The notes below the pieces were generated by a model. The model made no database searches. It worked only from the letters and a program-made list of their open reading frames with translations, and was not told the DNA's origin. A stretch of DNA of 64,000 nucleotides, from NCBI GenBank assembly GCA_900315525.1, contig OMZO01000010.1, positions 1 through 64,000 of the forward strand. Direction: 5' to 3'. Both the position numbers and the translations under genes were made by a program. Below are positions 48,367 through 55,987 of the stretch, piece after piece. Origin of the DNA: an uncultured Prevotella sp. Its GTDB lineage: Bacteria > Bacteroidota > Bacteroidia > Bacteroidales > Bacteroidaceae. Each line of letters begins with the position of its first letter. Position 1 is the first letter of the stretch.

Positions 48367-49953
48367 TTAATCGATTACCCATTCCTCGGGGATACGGGTT
48401 TCGGAATCAAACTTCACGCCAATCTTTACCACCTTCCTGCCTTCGGTCTTATATGGAAGGGCATAATCTTTGGTGTCAATCTGCTCAAGGGCTTCCAGGG
48501 CAGTACCGTTGACCTTCAGCTCGAAAACATACGTTGTGTCAGGCATCAATACCACCATATCCACACGACCACCTGCCACTTTCACCTGCGTACGAACATA
48601 CACATTCAGCATCGAGAATATCAGATACAGCGTATATTCATAAAAGCCCTCTGCCGTAGCAGCCTCAGCCAACTTCTGTTTGAAGCCCTCCACATATGGG
48701 ATTTCAGCCATATAGCTCTGCATCTCGCGCATTGCCAGATCTGCATCACCTTTCTTCAGGGCACGCCAGAACTTCAAGGCAAAGCCAGCCTGCACGGTTT
48801 CACCCTCCAAACCTGCATATACGGGCAACAGTCCATCGACATAGCCGACACGTACTTCCTGATTAGGAATAGAAAGAGTATATATATCCGACTCTCGATC
48901 ATAGTGCTTAATGGTCAGATAGCCTGTCTGATAAAGCAAGGGAATCATCGTCGTCATCGCTTCTGTAGGGCGATTGATCGAATAGTCAGTTGCTTCGATG
49001 TCGTCCATATCAGTAATGTTAAACTTGAATTGCTTCATCAAACGGATGAGGAATGTCGGGGTACCTGTCTCGAACCAATAGTTGGCAACACGCTTGTTAG
49101 CAAAAGCGCTCAACAGGCTATAAGGATTATAGACATCTGGCGACTTGTATGAAAAATGATATCCATCATAATGAGTTTTTAGTATGTTGGTCATCTCCTC
49201 TTCTGAATATCCATACGAATCTGCCAATAGACTGATATCCTCAGCCATTTGCACATGAAATTCCTCTTGAGTGATGCCGCAAATGGCAGCAAACTCAGGT
49301 TGCAGAGTAACATTTGTCAGATTATTCAGCGTTGAGAATATATTCAGTTGGCTCAACCGAGTGATACCTGTCAGGAAACAGAACTTTATAAATCTTTCGT
49401 TTGCTTTCAAGGGCTGATAGAACTCTTGCATTACGTTTCGAACGTCATCAAGCAGAGCGGCATTATGTATCACATCCAATAGCGGGCCGTCATACTCATC
49501 TATGATGACTGCTACCTGTTTTCCTGTTTGTTGATAAGCACGCCTGATAAGGCCGTCGAGTTTACTGCCTGGAGAGAATTCTGCAGAATCTGAACCATAT
49601 CTATCTGAAAACCTTTCCAACAAAAGCATTAACCGACTACGCAATTCCTTAGCATCCTGTTGTCCTTTTATTATACTTAAATCTATATGCAATACAGGAT
49701 ACTGCGTCCACTCTTGCTCCAGCTCCATGATTTTCAGCCCTTCGAAGAGTTCACGCTCGCCCTGAAAATACGATTCTAATGTCGATGTTAAAAGCGACTT
49801 ACCAAATCGGCGCGGACGGCTCATAAATATGTATGTTGCATAATGAGCCAACTGCCAAATCAAGTCTGTCTTATCTATATAAATATACCCCTCACGAATA
49901 ATCCGTGAGAACGTTTGTATGCCTATGGGATATCGCCTTGCAGTCATCGTCAT
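48367..49953 (-). CDS. AAA-ATPase-like protein with PD-(D/E)XK nuclease-like domain
   Basis: 528 aa. N-terminal AAA-ATPase-like domain: ARRYPIGIQTFSRIIREGY opening, a variant P-loop RPRRFGKSL (about 43-51), Walker B VAVIIDEYDGPL (about 153-164), and arginine-rich CFLTGITRLSQLN. C-terminal PD-(D/E)XK-like domain with GGRVDMVV and FELKVN, preserving the D...ExK core. This is the family greatly expanded in Bacteroidetes genomes (Pfam AAA-ATPase_like with PDDEXK_9); its function is not established. It has its own promoter and lies alone between inverted repeats. Confidence 0.9.
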   Translation of the reverse strand: MTMTARRYPIGIQTFSRIIREGYIYIDKTDLIWQLAHYATYIFMSRPRRFGKSLLTSTLESYFQGERELFEGLKIMELEQEWTQYPVLHIDLSIIKGQQDAKELRSRLMLLLERFSDRYGSDSAEFSPGSKLDGLIRRAYQQTGKQVAVIIDEYDGPLLDVIHNAALLDDVRNVMQEFYQPLKANERFIKFCFLTGITRLSQLNIFSTLNNLTNVTLQPEFAAICGITQEEFHVQMAEDISLLADSYGYSEEEMTNILKTHYDGYHFSYKSPDVYNPYSLLSAFANKRVANYWFETGTPTFLIRLMKQFKFNITDMDDIEATDYSINRPTEAMTTMIPLLYQTGYLTIKHYDRESDIYTLSIPNQEVRVGYVDGLLPVYAGLEGETVQAGFALKFWRALKKGDADLAMREMQSYMAEIPYVEGFKQKLAEAATAEGFYEYTLYLIFSMLNVYVRTQVKVAGGRVDMVVLMPDTTYVFELKVNGTALEALEQIDTKDYALPYKTEGRKVVKIGVKFDSETRIPEEWVID

Positions 49954-49967
49954 CTGCTATTTTGTTG

Positions 49968-49999
49968 CAAAGATAGCACAAATCTGTATAAAATCCAAA
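49968..49999 (-). promoter_or_regulatory. promoter of the AAA-ATPase gene
   Basis: On the minus strand: TTTG (49996-49999), exactly 20 nt, TATCTTTG (49968-49975). The ATG at 49953 is only about 15 nt downstream, so the leader is very short. Confidence 0.85.
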
Positions 50000-50116
50000 T
50001 TTTACTCGTTTTATTTTTCGAGTTAGCCTGCCTATTCTATTTCCATACCCAACACTTTCTCCACTATCGGGGCCATGTCGTAGTACTTGGTCACCATCAC
50101 CCTATAAAACAATTCA

Positions 50117-50180
50117 GGCCCGCTTCCTGCGAAGGAGGCGGGCCTGACTGTTCATGGGAAGCACAAAAAGGACACATTTG
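50117..50180 (-). repeat. inverted repeat, right copy
   Basis: Partner of 48269-48334. It contains the hairpin TCAGGCCCGC/GCGGGCCTGA (50114-50147). Its outer end (GCAAATGTGTCC on the minus strand) abuts the second copy of the 50-bp direct repeat exactly at 50180. Confidence 0.88.
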
Positions 50181-50264
50181 CATCCTCTGTTTTTTTTGTA
50201 GCTGGCCGATAGCTGGCCGATAGCTGGCCGGTAGCTGGCCGGTAGCTGGCCGGTAGGTGGCCGA
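50180..50264 (+). repeat. 50-bp direct repeat, copy 2, with six 11-bp units
   Basis: 50180-50229 repeats 47909-47958 exactly. The array TAGCTGGCC(G)(A/G) is longer here, six units from 50199 to 50264 against three in copy 1, and the last is TAGGTGGCCGA. The left arm of the terminator is absent here, so this copy should not terminate transcription. Confidence 0.92.
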
Positions 50265-50346
50265 AGGGATGGGGGCTTTTTTGTGTCTTTTTGGGCGGTT
50301 TTTGCATTTTTCTTTCATTATCTTTTTAAGTTTCATAAAAAAGTCG

Positions 50347-50354
50347 TACCTTTG
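50347..50354 (+). promoter_or_regulatory. -7 box (TACCTTTG) of the UpxY leader
   Basis: TACCTTTGCACCC, the same 13 bases as at the tRNA-Val promoter. A T-run at 50323-50327 is a weak -33 with a 19-nt spacer. It should start a leader of about 495 nt before upxY. Confidence 0.72.
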
Positions 50355-50856
50355 CACCCGACACTCGATGCCACTTGTCGAAGAGGCAGTGAAGGAGAGG
50401 GTCATATTTATTGGTGAGATAGTGTCTTGCGACGCTTTGTTTTTGGTATCTTGAACCTGAGAAATTCAAAGAACCCATTATCAAGAACATTGCAGAACAG
50501 ATACTACGGGTATGGAATACATCCCCGTTAGTGTGCAGAGGGCTAACCATGTCCTCACGCACACTTTACGGGTGTACTATATTCCTACGGCGTGAGTGTC
50601 ATTCTGTCTGTTTATTAATGGAGGTTTTCTCAGGACCTAAGATACGGACGGGCAGAACAGACTTCACGCTTTTTTCGTATCTATATGTCTCAGCCGGCAT
50701 GTTTTGATTCGTTAGAGCGGCTATTTCGCCGACGAATCAAAAAGCTTATGCTGGAATCAGCTAAGGTAATGATGAGTCAAAAATGTTTAATACGACCACT
50801 TGATGTCGCTCTTCTGCTCAGCCAGGGGGTGACCCCCTCCTTTATCTTGTTGCGAA
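50355..50856 (+). promoter_or_regulatory. long structured 5' leader of the UpxY gene
   Basis: About 500 nt without a convincing gene. It holds several inverted repeats: AGTGTGC...GCACACT with GAGG/CCTC inside (50532-50567), CTCACGC/GCGTGAG (about 50555-50600), and a long hairpin TTTTGATTCGT/ACGAATCAAAA capped by CGGC/GCCG (50702-50742), extended by CCGGCAT/ATGCTGG. None is followed by a T-run. A frame open from about 50420 to 50709 lacks a good start codon. NusG-like UpxY/LoaP proteins act on operon leaders, so this is the likely site of action; that is inference. Confidence 0.5.
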
Positions 50857-51363
50857 ATGAATAACCAGCGTATGATACAATGGTTTCCCATGCAGGTGAA
50901 TCCTGAGCAGGAGCAGCCAGTACGCCAGGCGCTTGAGCGCTATGGCATGGAGTCGTTTCAGACGTCCATGGTGCCAGGACTCATCTTCGTTCATAGCTCA
51001 AGGGAGTGGTTGACCACCCTGAAGAATACCGATTCAGCCCTCTTCTCCCTGCGCTTTATGAATATCCATCAGAAGGAACGCCCTGGGGGTATGGCCGTCA
51101 CGACCATTTGTGACCGCGAAATGGAGAACTTCATCAAGGCCGAGACGCTGCCCGATCCCTATCAGCAGCGCATAGCCCTGACCTGGAGCGACTTCCTCGG
51201 TCAGGAGCATCGTCGTGTTCGTATCATGCAGGGCCCCTTCATGGGCGTCGAAGGCGAAGTCAAGCGCATCGGCCATCACCGCATCGTCGTTGCACTCCTC
51301 CGCGAGGCACAGGTTGCCGTGGGCATCACCCACATCCCTCCCGCTGCGCTGGAGTTCATCTAA
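50857..51363 (+). CDS. UpxY-like transcription antiterminator (NusG family)
   Basis: 168 aa. NusG N-terminal domain (QWFPMQVNPEQEQPVRQALERYGMESFQ ... GLIFVHSS, split here as two visible parts) and a C-terminal KOW domain (VRIMQGPFMGVEGEVKRIG). Specialised NusG paralogues of the UpxY type are first genes of Bacteroidales capsule loci and prevent early termination in their own long operon. Here it precedes accessory genes and, 7 kb on, a polysaccharide operon. No UpxZ partner is recognised. Confidence 0.86.
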   Translation: MNNQRMIQWFPMQVNPEQEQPVRQALERYGMESFQTSMVPGLIFVHSSREWLTTLKNTDSALFSLRFMNIHQKERPGGMAVTTICDREMENFIKAETLPDPYQQRIALTWSDFLGQEHRRVRIMQGPFMGVEGEVKRIGHHRIVVALLREAQVAVGITHIPPAALEFI

Positions 51364-51764
51364 TCCCTACCCGCAAGATCCTCGCCCTATAAGGCGAGTC
51401 TACGATATCCTGCTGTGAAGCAGTTATTTTAGTCTAAAATCATTTTTACGGGCAGGCCACAACACTACTCTCGGAGTTTGGTAAGCCATCATTTTAGCGT
51501 AAGGTCATTCAAAATATAATATTTACCTTTGTCGCCAAATTCAAATTCTAATCAATTCTAACGATTCATCACTGCGATAAGTACCTGTGAATTCTCATTG
51601 TCTGGCTTAAAATTGACAACTAATGATGTAGATACTATAGTCGGTTCACTCGAATAAGGGTATGTTCATCCCCCTTCAGGATAGTTGCTACGGAACTATG
51701 CTGAAGGGCTGAAGGGGAAGGTCAGAGTTCGAATCTTTAGTGGGCCACTCTAAAAAACATAATT
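51364..51764 (+). promoter_or_regulatory. non-coding gap with promoter and hairpins
   Basis: 401 nt without a gene. It contains TACCTTTG (51524-51531), a probable promoter for the genes from 51765 although its -33 is weak. A strong hairpin follows: CCCTTCAG, ATAGTT, GCTACGG loop, AACTAT, CTGAAGGG (51672-51708), with a second CTGAAGGGG-like copy directly after (51709-51717) that could compete for pairing. Just after it, GAGTTCGAATCTTT (51726-51739) resembles a tRNA T-arm, but no acceptor partner is found. Confidence 0.55.
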
Positions 51765-52538
51765 ATGAACATTAGGAACAAATATATAGTCTGGTCTGTT
51801 TTTATCATTGTCGGATTGCTGTTATTTATTGTTGGCGGTAAGATTGACAGTCAGTTTTGGCAAGATGTAGTAAGAGGTGTTGCAGGGGCACTTTTTATTA
51901 GTGGTACATTTTCGGTACTACACTCTGCAATTGAGAGAAAAGAGGAAGAGGCTTACCTTACAAGGCTGTTTTCAATCTCATCATCAGTTAAGGATAGTGG
52001 GCTATTGGACATCATGACAGACTCCAAGGATTATTCCTTCAAATCAGTGCTACATGATGCGGTTCATTTTACTGCTATAATGAATGATGGTAGAACTTGG
52101 GTACTTCAGCATTATGCAGATTTAAAAATTAGGTTAAACACCAATGGTTCAACAACAAATTTCTATCTAGTAGATCCGGATGGACCTTTTATTCCCGCAT
52201 TAGCAAGAAAAACCAATTATGATGAGAATAGGTTGCGTGAGAAAATAAGAGAATCTGTGGCCAATCTAAAACAGTTGTATGCTGATAGTGAGAAGAAAGG
52301 TACTATGACTATATCTTATCTAAAAAATTATCCTACGCAATCTTTATATTTTGCGGATAATAGAGTTATAGTTTCGCCATATCAAATAGCTTGTGGAAGA
52401 AATACTGTACCTGCATATGTTTATAGTAGCGAGAGCGGGCGAGAGACTATAGGTGCTTTTTTGGCTAGGGATTTGAGGAATGTCCAGGCTGAAAGTCGCA
52501 TGATATGGAATAATGGTAATGAGATGAGAGGAGAATGA
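51765..52538 (+). CDS. two-TM membrane protein with cytosolic domain, unknown function
   Basis: 257 aa. Two membrane segments near the N-terminus (about 7-25 IVWSVFIIVGLLLFIVGG and 35-56 VVRGVAGALFISGTFSVL), then a coiled segment and a globular domain of about 190 residues. In it, LKIRLNTNGSTTNFYLVDPDG followed by helices and SLYFADNRVIVSPYQI resembles inactive phospholipase-D-like sensor domains, where a strand with LxDPD precedes a helix. The HKD catalytic motif is not present. Lower GC than the core genes. It leads a four-gene set coupled by short gaps; its next gene overlaps by ATGA. A membrane-bound sensor or effector role is inference. Confidence 0.6.
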   Translation: MNIRNKYIVWSVFIIVGLLLFIVGGKIDSQFWQDVVRGVAGALFISGTFSVLHSAIERKEEEAYLTRLFSISSSVKDSGLLDIMTDSKDYSFKSVLHDAVHFTAIMNDGRTWVLQHYADLKIRLNTNGSTTNFYLVDPDGPFIPALARKTNYDENRLREKIRESVANLKQLYADSEKKGTMTISYLKNYPTQSLYFADNRVIVSPYQIACGRNTVPAYVYSSESGRETIGAFLARDLRNVQAESRMIWNNGNEMRGE

Positions 52539-52885
52539 ATATGAAGGCAAAAGTTCAATATAATGATTTAGTAGGAACAGCAGCAGCAGATATTTCAGAT
52601 TTTTATCTGAATTCTCTGAATGATTATTTAAAGCAACGTTACCCGAATTTTGATTGGAATCGTTATTACTGCGTTGGTTGTAGTTTTTATGCTTCTTATG
52701 GCCAATATGCTTCAGTTTCTTTTATCTGTAATGATAAAATAGAGTCTAAATATTGTAGAATATCTCCATCTAAGGAGTTTACTCTTCAGGACTTTTTTGA
52801 ACTCTTTAAACGTTTTTCCATAGTCATGACGACTGAGGGACATGTGGATATTGAGGTAGATGAAAAAGATGATATAACTATATAG
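52535..52885 (+). CDS. small protein of unknown function
   Basis: 116 aa, soluble, alpha+beta. A helical start (LVGTAAADISDFYLNSLNDYLKQRYP) is followed by strands (YYCVGCSFYASYGQYASVSFICND) and an acidic end (HVDIEVDEKDDITI). No family recognised. Coupled by ATGA to the two-TM protein, so the two are likely to act together, for example as an effector and its regulator. Codon use is AT-rich like its neighbours. Confidence 0.55.
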   Translation: MNMKAKVQYNDLVGTAAADISDFYLNSLNDYLKQRYPNFDWNRYYCVGCSFYASYGQYASVSFICNDKIESKYCRISPSKEFTLQDFFELFKRFSIVMTTEGHVDIEVDEKDDITI

Positions 52886-52911
52886 TGCTTGGCACAGTAA
52901 AATAATTGTAG

Positions 52912-53793
52912 ATGCCTATGAAAGAGCTTGGAGAGTTTACATCTAGAAGAAATTCGTTTCAGTTCCTGAACGTGAAACTGCTTCACAATCAGAGTCCAGA
53001 AAACTATATTCAGCTTTTTGAAAAGTTGAAGGAGGAGGATTATGTTGTGAATGTAAATAAGACAAAGGCTGTAGAACTGGTTGACTTCTATAAGAGCCAA
53101 AAAGCACCTGGTGTTTATATTGGAAAGATGAATTCCTTTATGAGGATGCAGTCTGAACAATGGTACAATAGAAAGACAAAGAGAATAGTGGCTGGTCCAG
53201 AGATTGACGAGAATCTGTGTCCTAATACATCCGAAGGGCTGTTCTATTTCATACCAGAGCGCCATCGAATAGCGGTTTCATCAGTTTCGCCTGTCAATGT
53301 TAGCTTGGTACGACTTTTTATAATAGAAGCTTCTGAAAGATTGCTTGGAAAGCAGCAACTTACTGTTACAACAGAAACAGATAGAGGATTTATAGATGAA
53401 ATCAAGAACGCTAAAGAGGTATCAAGAATTTCTGTAACATGGTCGTATACCAATGGTGATACTCAAAAGGGACTTGCAAGAATACTGGATGATGCTGCAA
53501 AGAAAGCAGGAGCAGCTCGCATTTCGGCAGAACTATACAGCGCACCAGGGGAAACATTAGCTGTAGATGATGAAGATCTTTCGGGCGCAGTCTTGGAATT
53601 GTCAGTAAGCAATGCAGAAGGCGAAGCCTCTGCAACTATACGAAATCCAGAATACAACAAGAACGGAAAGCAGATAAAAGCAAACCGTAAAAACGTGACA
53701 ACTCGCAACTTTCCTTTAAAATATGTGTTTACCTCAAAACTTCCAGAGGTTCCAGGTATGATTTACGATTTTATAATGTCAAGGTTTAAATAA
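52912..53793 (+). CDS. DUF4747-like protein
   Basis: 293 aa, soluble. The N-terminal half (FQFLNVKLLHNQSPENYIQL, GVYIGKMNSFM, EGLFYFIPERHRIAVSS) matches the general pattern of DUF4747 proteins as remembered, and the C-terminal half carries RISVTWSYTNGDTQKGL and a long beta-rich end. DUF4747 has no defined activity. The gene lies 7 nt before a 4-TM membrane protein; a cytosolic sensor next to a small 4-TM protein is the layout of the lambda RexA/RexB exclusion pair. The parallel is by architecture, not sequence. ATG at 52918 is an alternative start. Confidence 0.58.
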   Translation: MPMKELGEFTSRRNSFQFLNVKLLHNQSPENYIQLFEKLKEEDYVVNVNKTKAVELVDFYKSQKAPGVYIGKMNSFMRMQSEQWYNRKTKRIVAGPEIDENLCPNTSEGLFYFIPERHRIAVSSVSPVNVSLVRLFIIEASERLLGKQQLTVTTETDRGFIDEIKNAKEVSRISVTWSYTNGDTQKGLARILDDAAKKAGAARISAELYSAPGETLAVDDEDLSGAVLELSVSNAEGEASATIRNPEYNKNGKQIKANRKNVTTRNFPLKYVFTSKLPEVPGMIYDFIMSRFK

Positions 53794-53800
53794 CCGATTT

Positions 53801-54343
53801 ATGACCGATTTCTATTATGAACTGTCGTGGAAAGCTGCTTTCAAAGCATATTCGCTGAAGCAGTTTGGGAAGGATTCTATTATCCCTATAGTGCTTACCA
53901 TCGCATTTTTGGTGTTATCTTTCGTACAGAAAGAATTGTCTCTTGCTTCTATAATAGTTAAGGTTTCCGACATGATGATTGTAATATTGCCCGTTTTCAT
54001 TTCAATATTGATAGCTGCATTTGCAATATGGATATCCTTTTTCCTTTCAAAAACAATAGATTTTATCAAGGATAGCGAAGATGGAAAGGCTTTGCTTAAT
54101 GAACTAAACGCTTCTTTTCTGATTGAGATTAGTTTCTCTGTTATAGGAATGTTGTTTACCATATCAGCATTACTCATTGCGGAAATGGGCTTTAATATAG
54201 ATGGAAATTATGCCACTATCGTTAATACAATAGTATTGTTTATGTTGTTGTTTATCTGCTTTGCAGTGATATGGTGGCTTATATATATAGCTAAGAACTT
54301 GCATAATATAGCAAAATTCACCATTCTCTACCCTCACCAGTAA
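53801..54343 (+). CDS. four-TM membrane protein, unknown function
   Basis: 180 aa with four predicted membrane segments: about 27-44 (IIPIVLTIAFLVLSFV), 58-82 (MMIVILPVFISILIAAFAIW), 107-128 (IEISFSVIGMLFTISALLI) and 140-163 (IVNTIVLFMLLFICFAVIWW). Small cytosolic loops with SKTIDFIKDSEDGKALLNEL. Size and topology resemble RexB-like membrane effectors (about 144 aa, 4 TM); no sequence similarity is claimed. It directly follows the DUF4747-like gene. A depolarising channel is one possible role. Confidence 0.6.
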   Translation: MTDFYYELSWKAAFKAYSLKQFGKDSIIPIVLTIAFLVLSFVQKELSLASIIVKVSDMMIVILPVFISILIAAFAIWISFFLSKTIDFIKDSEDGKALLNELNASFLIEISFSVIGMLFTISALLIAEMGFNIDGNYATIVNTIVLFMLLFICFAVIWWLIYIAKNLHNIAKFTILYPHQ

Positions 54344-54643
54344 GATATGTATAACGACTTAGGCTTCGTATTTGAGTGTAGCGAGAATATGGAGCAGGGT
54401 GTTGTACTTCTGGTAAACTGTCAATTTTGACGTATAGTGTATGAAATGGGAAAATGATACAATATCGTCACGTGTCCCGAGATGCCAAAATCCACGGCAA
54501 GTCATCGGTTTCTGCGACTTGTCGGTTAAGTCTCTCACCCTATGATTGGGGGATGAGGTTTGGAGAAGAGGTTGAGACCCTTTCTTACAGGCCAAGAGAG
54601 GGTAGGGAGAGTTGTTGGTAGGGTGCTTAAAGAAAATAGTTCA
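54344..54643 (+). other. non-coding gap
   Basis: 300 nt with no gene. CAAGTC/GACTTG can form a hairpin near 54499-54525, and repeats of GAGGTTTGG/GAGGTTGAG and GGTAGGG occur near 54555-54625. No TAnnTTTG box is seen; the promoter of the next two genes is therefore not located. A TTG-initiated extension of the next gene reads through its end but is not supported. Confidence 0.5.
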
Positions 54644-55942
54644 ATGTCTACATACATTTACGGATATTACAACGATTTCGAGACACTTGTCATAGAATTC
54701 AAGAGTAAGCATGATGGCCATACATATGTTCATTCCATCAAACTTGATGATCATCCTCTTGTCAATAGAGAGAATGCAGAGATCTGGGCGCGTTATTTCC
54801 ATCGCAAGATGAAAGATCTCGTGAACGAAGATGCGATGAATTCAGATTTATTTAAGTCTATTGAGCATGAAATACTTGAAGAGCAGCGTAGGCATGACGA
54901 GTGGTTGGCAGGAGAACCTGAACGCCAACGACGTGAAAAACATAAGAAGGAGTTGCGTCGTACGCCTTCACTCGGATTCATTCCTGATGGACTGCATACA
55001 GATTATGCCAAAGAGTATGGTTACTATATTGATAGTGCCATTCAATGGACACCAGAAGACAACGATGAATTTCTCTATCAGGTGCGTTCTTTTGAGCGCA
55101 TGATTACCAAGTGTGTCCAACGTTGTCTTGAGCAAGGACGACCAGATGCGGCTTATGCCCAGTCATCAGAGATATTTCGCAGTCTTCCAAAATGGAAGAA
55201 TCGTGAAGAACTCAAACACTTCTTTGCCCATTATCAACCCCGACTTCGTAAATTGGTGAAAGCTACATGTCAGGCCATGATAAATTCGGCTACTGCGTGG
55301 AATAGTAAGCTAAAATTAATTGAAATCAACGCATTGATAGAGAGTCTTCAGAGTGAATTCATCGATTGGGGTATAACACCTAGGACGATGCTTGACTTAC
55401 GCTTATTCGCTGGATTCGTAGGAGACCCCATCAAGATAGAGCGAAAACCAACAAAACAAGAGCTCTATGAAATGCAGCAAGCAAAGCGTAAACAAGAAGC
55501 TGAGGAACGACGCAGAGCAGAAGAAGAGGCAGAGAAGCATTCAATTATTCCTTTGAACAAGTTTCTTGAAGATACTGTTTTCGATGCTTCCCATATTGAT
55601 TGGGAATGCGCGACCATTGGTAGGATGATAACTACTGTAGGTTATGAGGTGAACAACTTCATCAATCGAGGGCAGATGAAGGATGCACTTTTGCTCTTTT
55701 TACAGATAGTAAAATCTATGTGTCGTCATTTCGTTAGCGACGAACATTATGACTATTTTGATGATCTTTATGACCCTGAATATAGCTGTATGAGCATTGT
55801 TGATGACCTCAACAAAGCTTATGAACAAGGCAAGTTCTCCCAATCAGATATGAGTTTCTTTAAGCAAGCATGGAAGGAAATTGAGCGAATGGAAGCATGC
55901 ACAGACTATGGCATAGCCAATTTCAAGCTCAACTTTTCCTAG
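54644..55942 (+). CDS. hypothetical protein with central coiled coil
   Basis: 432 aa from the ATG at 54644. The N-terminal domain (MSTYIYGYYNDFETLVIEF, GHTYVHSIKLDDHPLV) is followed by a charged helical stretch (EEQRRHDEWLAGEPERQRREK), a helical core with ERMITKCVQRCLEQGRPDAAY and KLVKATCQAMINSA, a second charged helix (AKRKQEAEERRRAEEEAEK, about 300-325), and a C-terminal helical domain. The two halves show similar cores, suggesting internal duplication of a TPR-like or SWIM-associated helical unit. Family not recognised. It is followed 45 nt later by a metallo-beta-lactamase-fold gene; the two probably form one system. Confidence 0.55.
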   Translation: MSTYIYGYYNDFETLVIEFKSKHDGHTYVHSIKLDDHPLVNRENAEIWARYFHRKMKDLVNEDAMNSDLFKSIEHEILEEQRRHDEWLAGEPERQRREKHKKELRRTPSLGFIPDGLHTDYAKEYGYYIDSAIQWTPEDNDEFLYQVRSFERMITKCVQRCLEQGRPDAAYAQSSEIFRSLPKWKNREELKHFFAHYQPRLRKLVKATCQAMINSATAWNSKLKLIEINALIESLQSEFIDWGITPRTMLDLRLFAGFVGDPIKIERKPTKQELYEMQQAKRKQEAEERRRAEEEAEKHSIIPLNKFLEDTVFDASHIDWECATIGRMITTVGYEVNNFINRGQMKDALLLFLQIVKSMCRHFVSDEHYDYFDDLYDPEYSCMSIVDDLNKAYEQGKFSQSDMSFFKQAWKEIERMEACTDYGIANFKLNFS

Positions 55943-55987
55943 CAGTTCTTAACCGTTTCTTTGCGCTTGTAGATTTCCCAATAACCT

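Noticed and set aside
48274-49152. 292-aa plus-strand frame opposite the AAA-ATPase gene
   Set aside because: It is the antisense of a clear family member and has no recognisable domain.
50097-50405. 102-aa minus-strand frame with TYRPATGQL repeats
   Set aside because: Produced by the TAGCTGGCCGG array and the hairpin; low complexity and no promoter.
50420-50709. Open plus-strand frame of about 95 codons in the UpxY leader
   Set aside because: No ATG near its beginning, unusual composition with many Cys, and it overlaps strong inverted repeats; kept only as an alternative to the leader-RNA view.
51726-51750. tRNA gene ending near 51750 (GAGTTCGAATC)
   Set aside because: No acceptor 5' strand, D-arm or anticodon arm can be drawn; only a T-arm-like motif.
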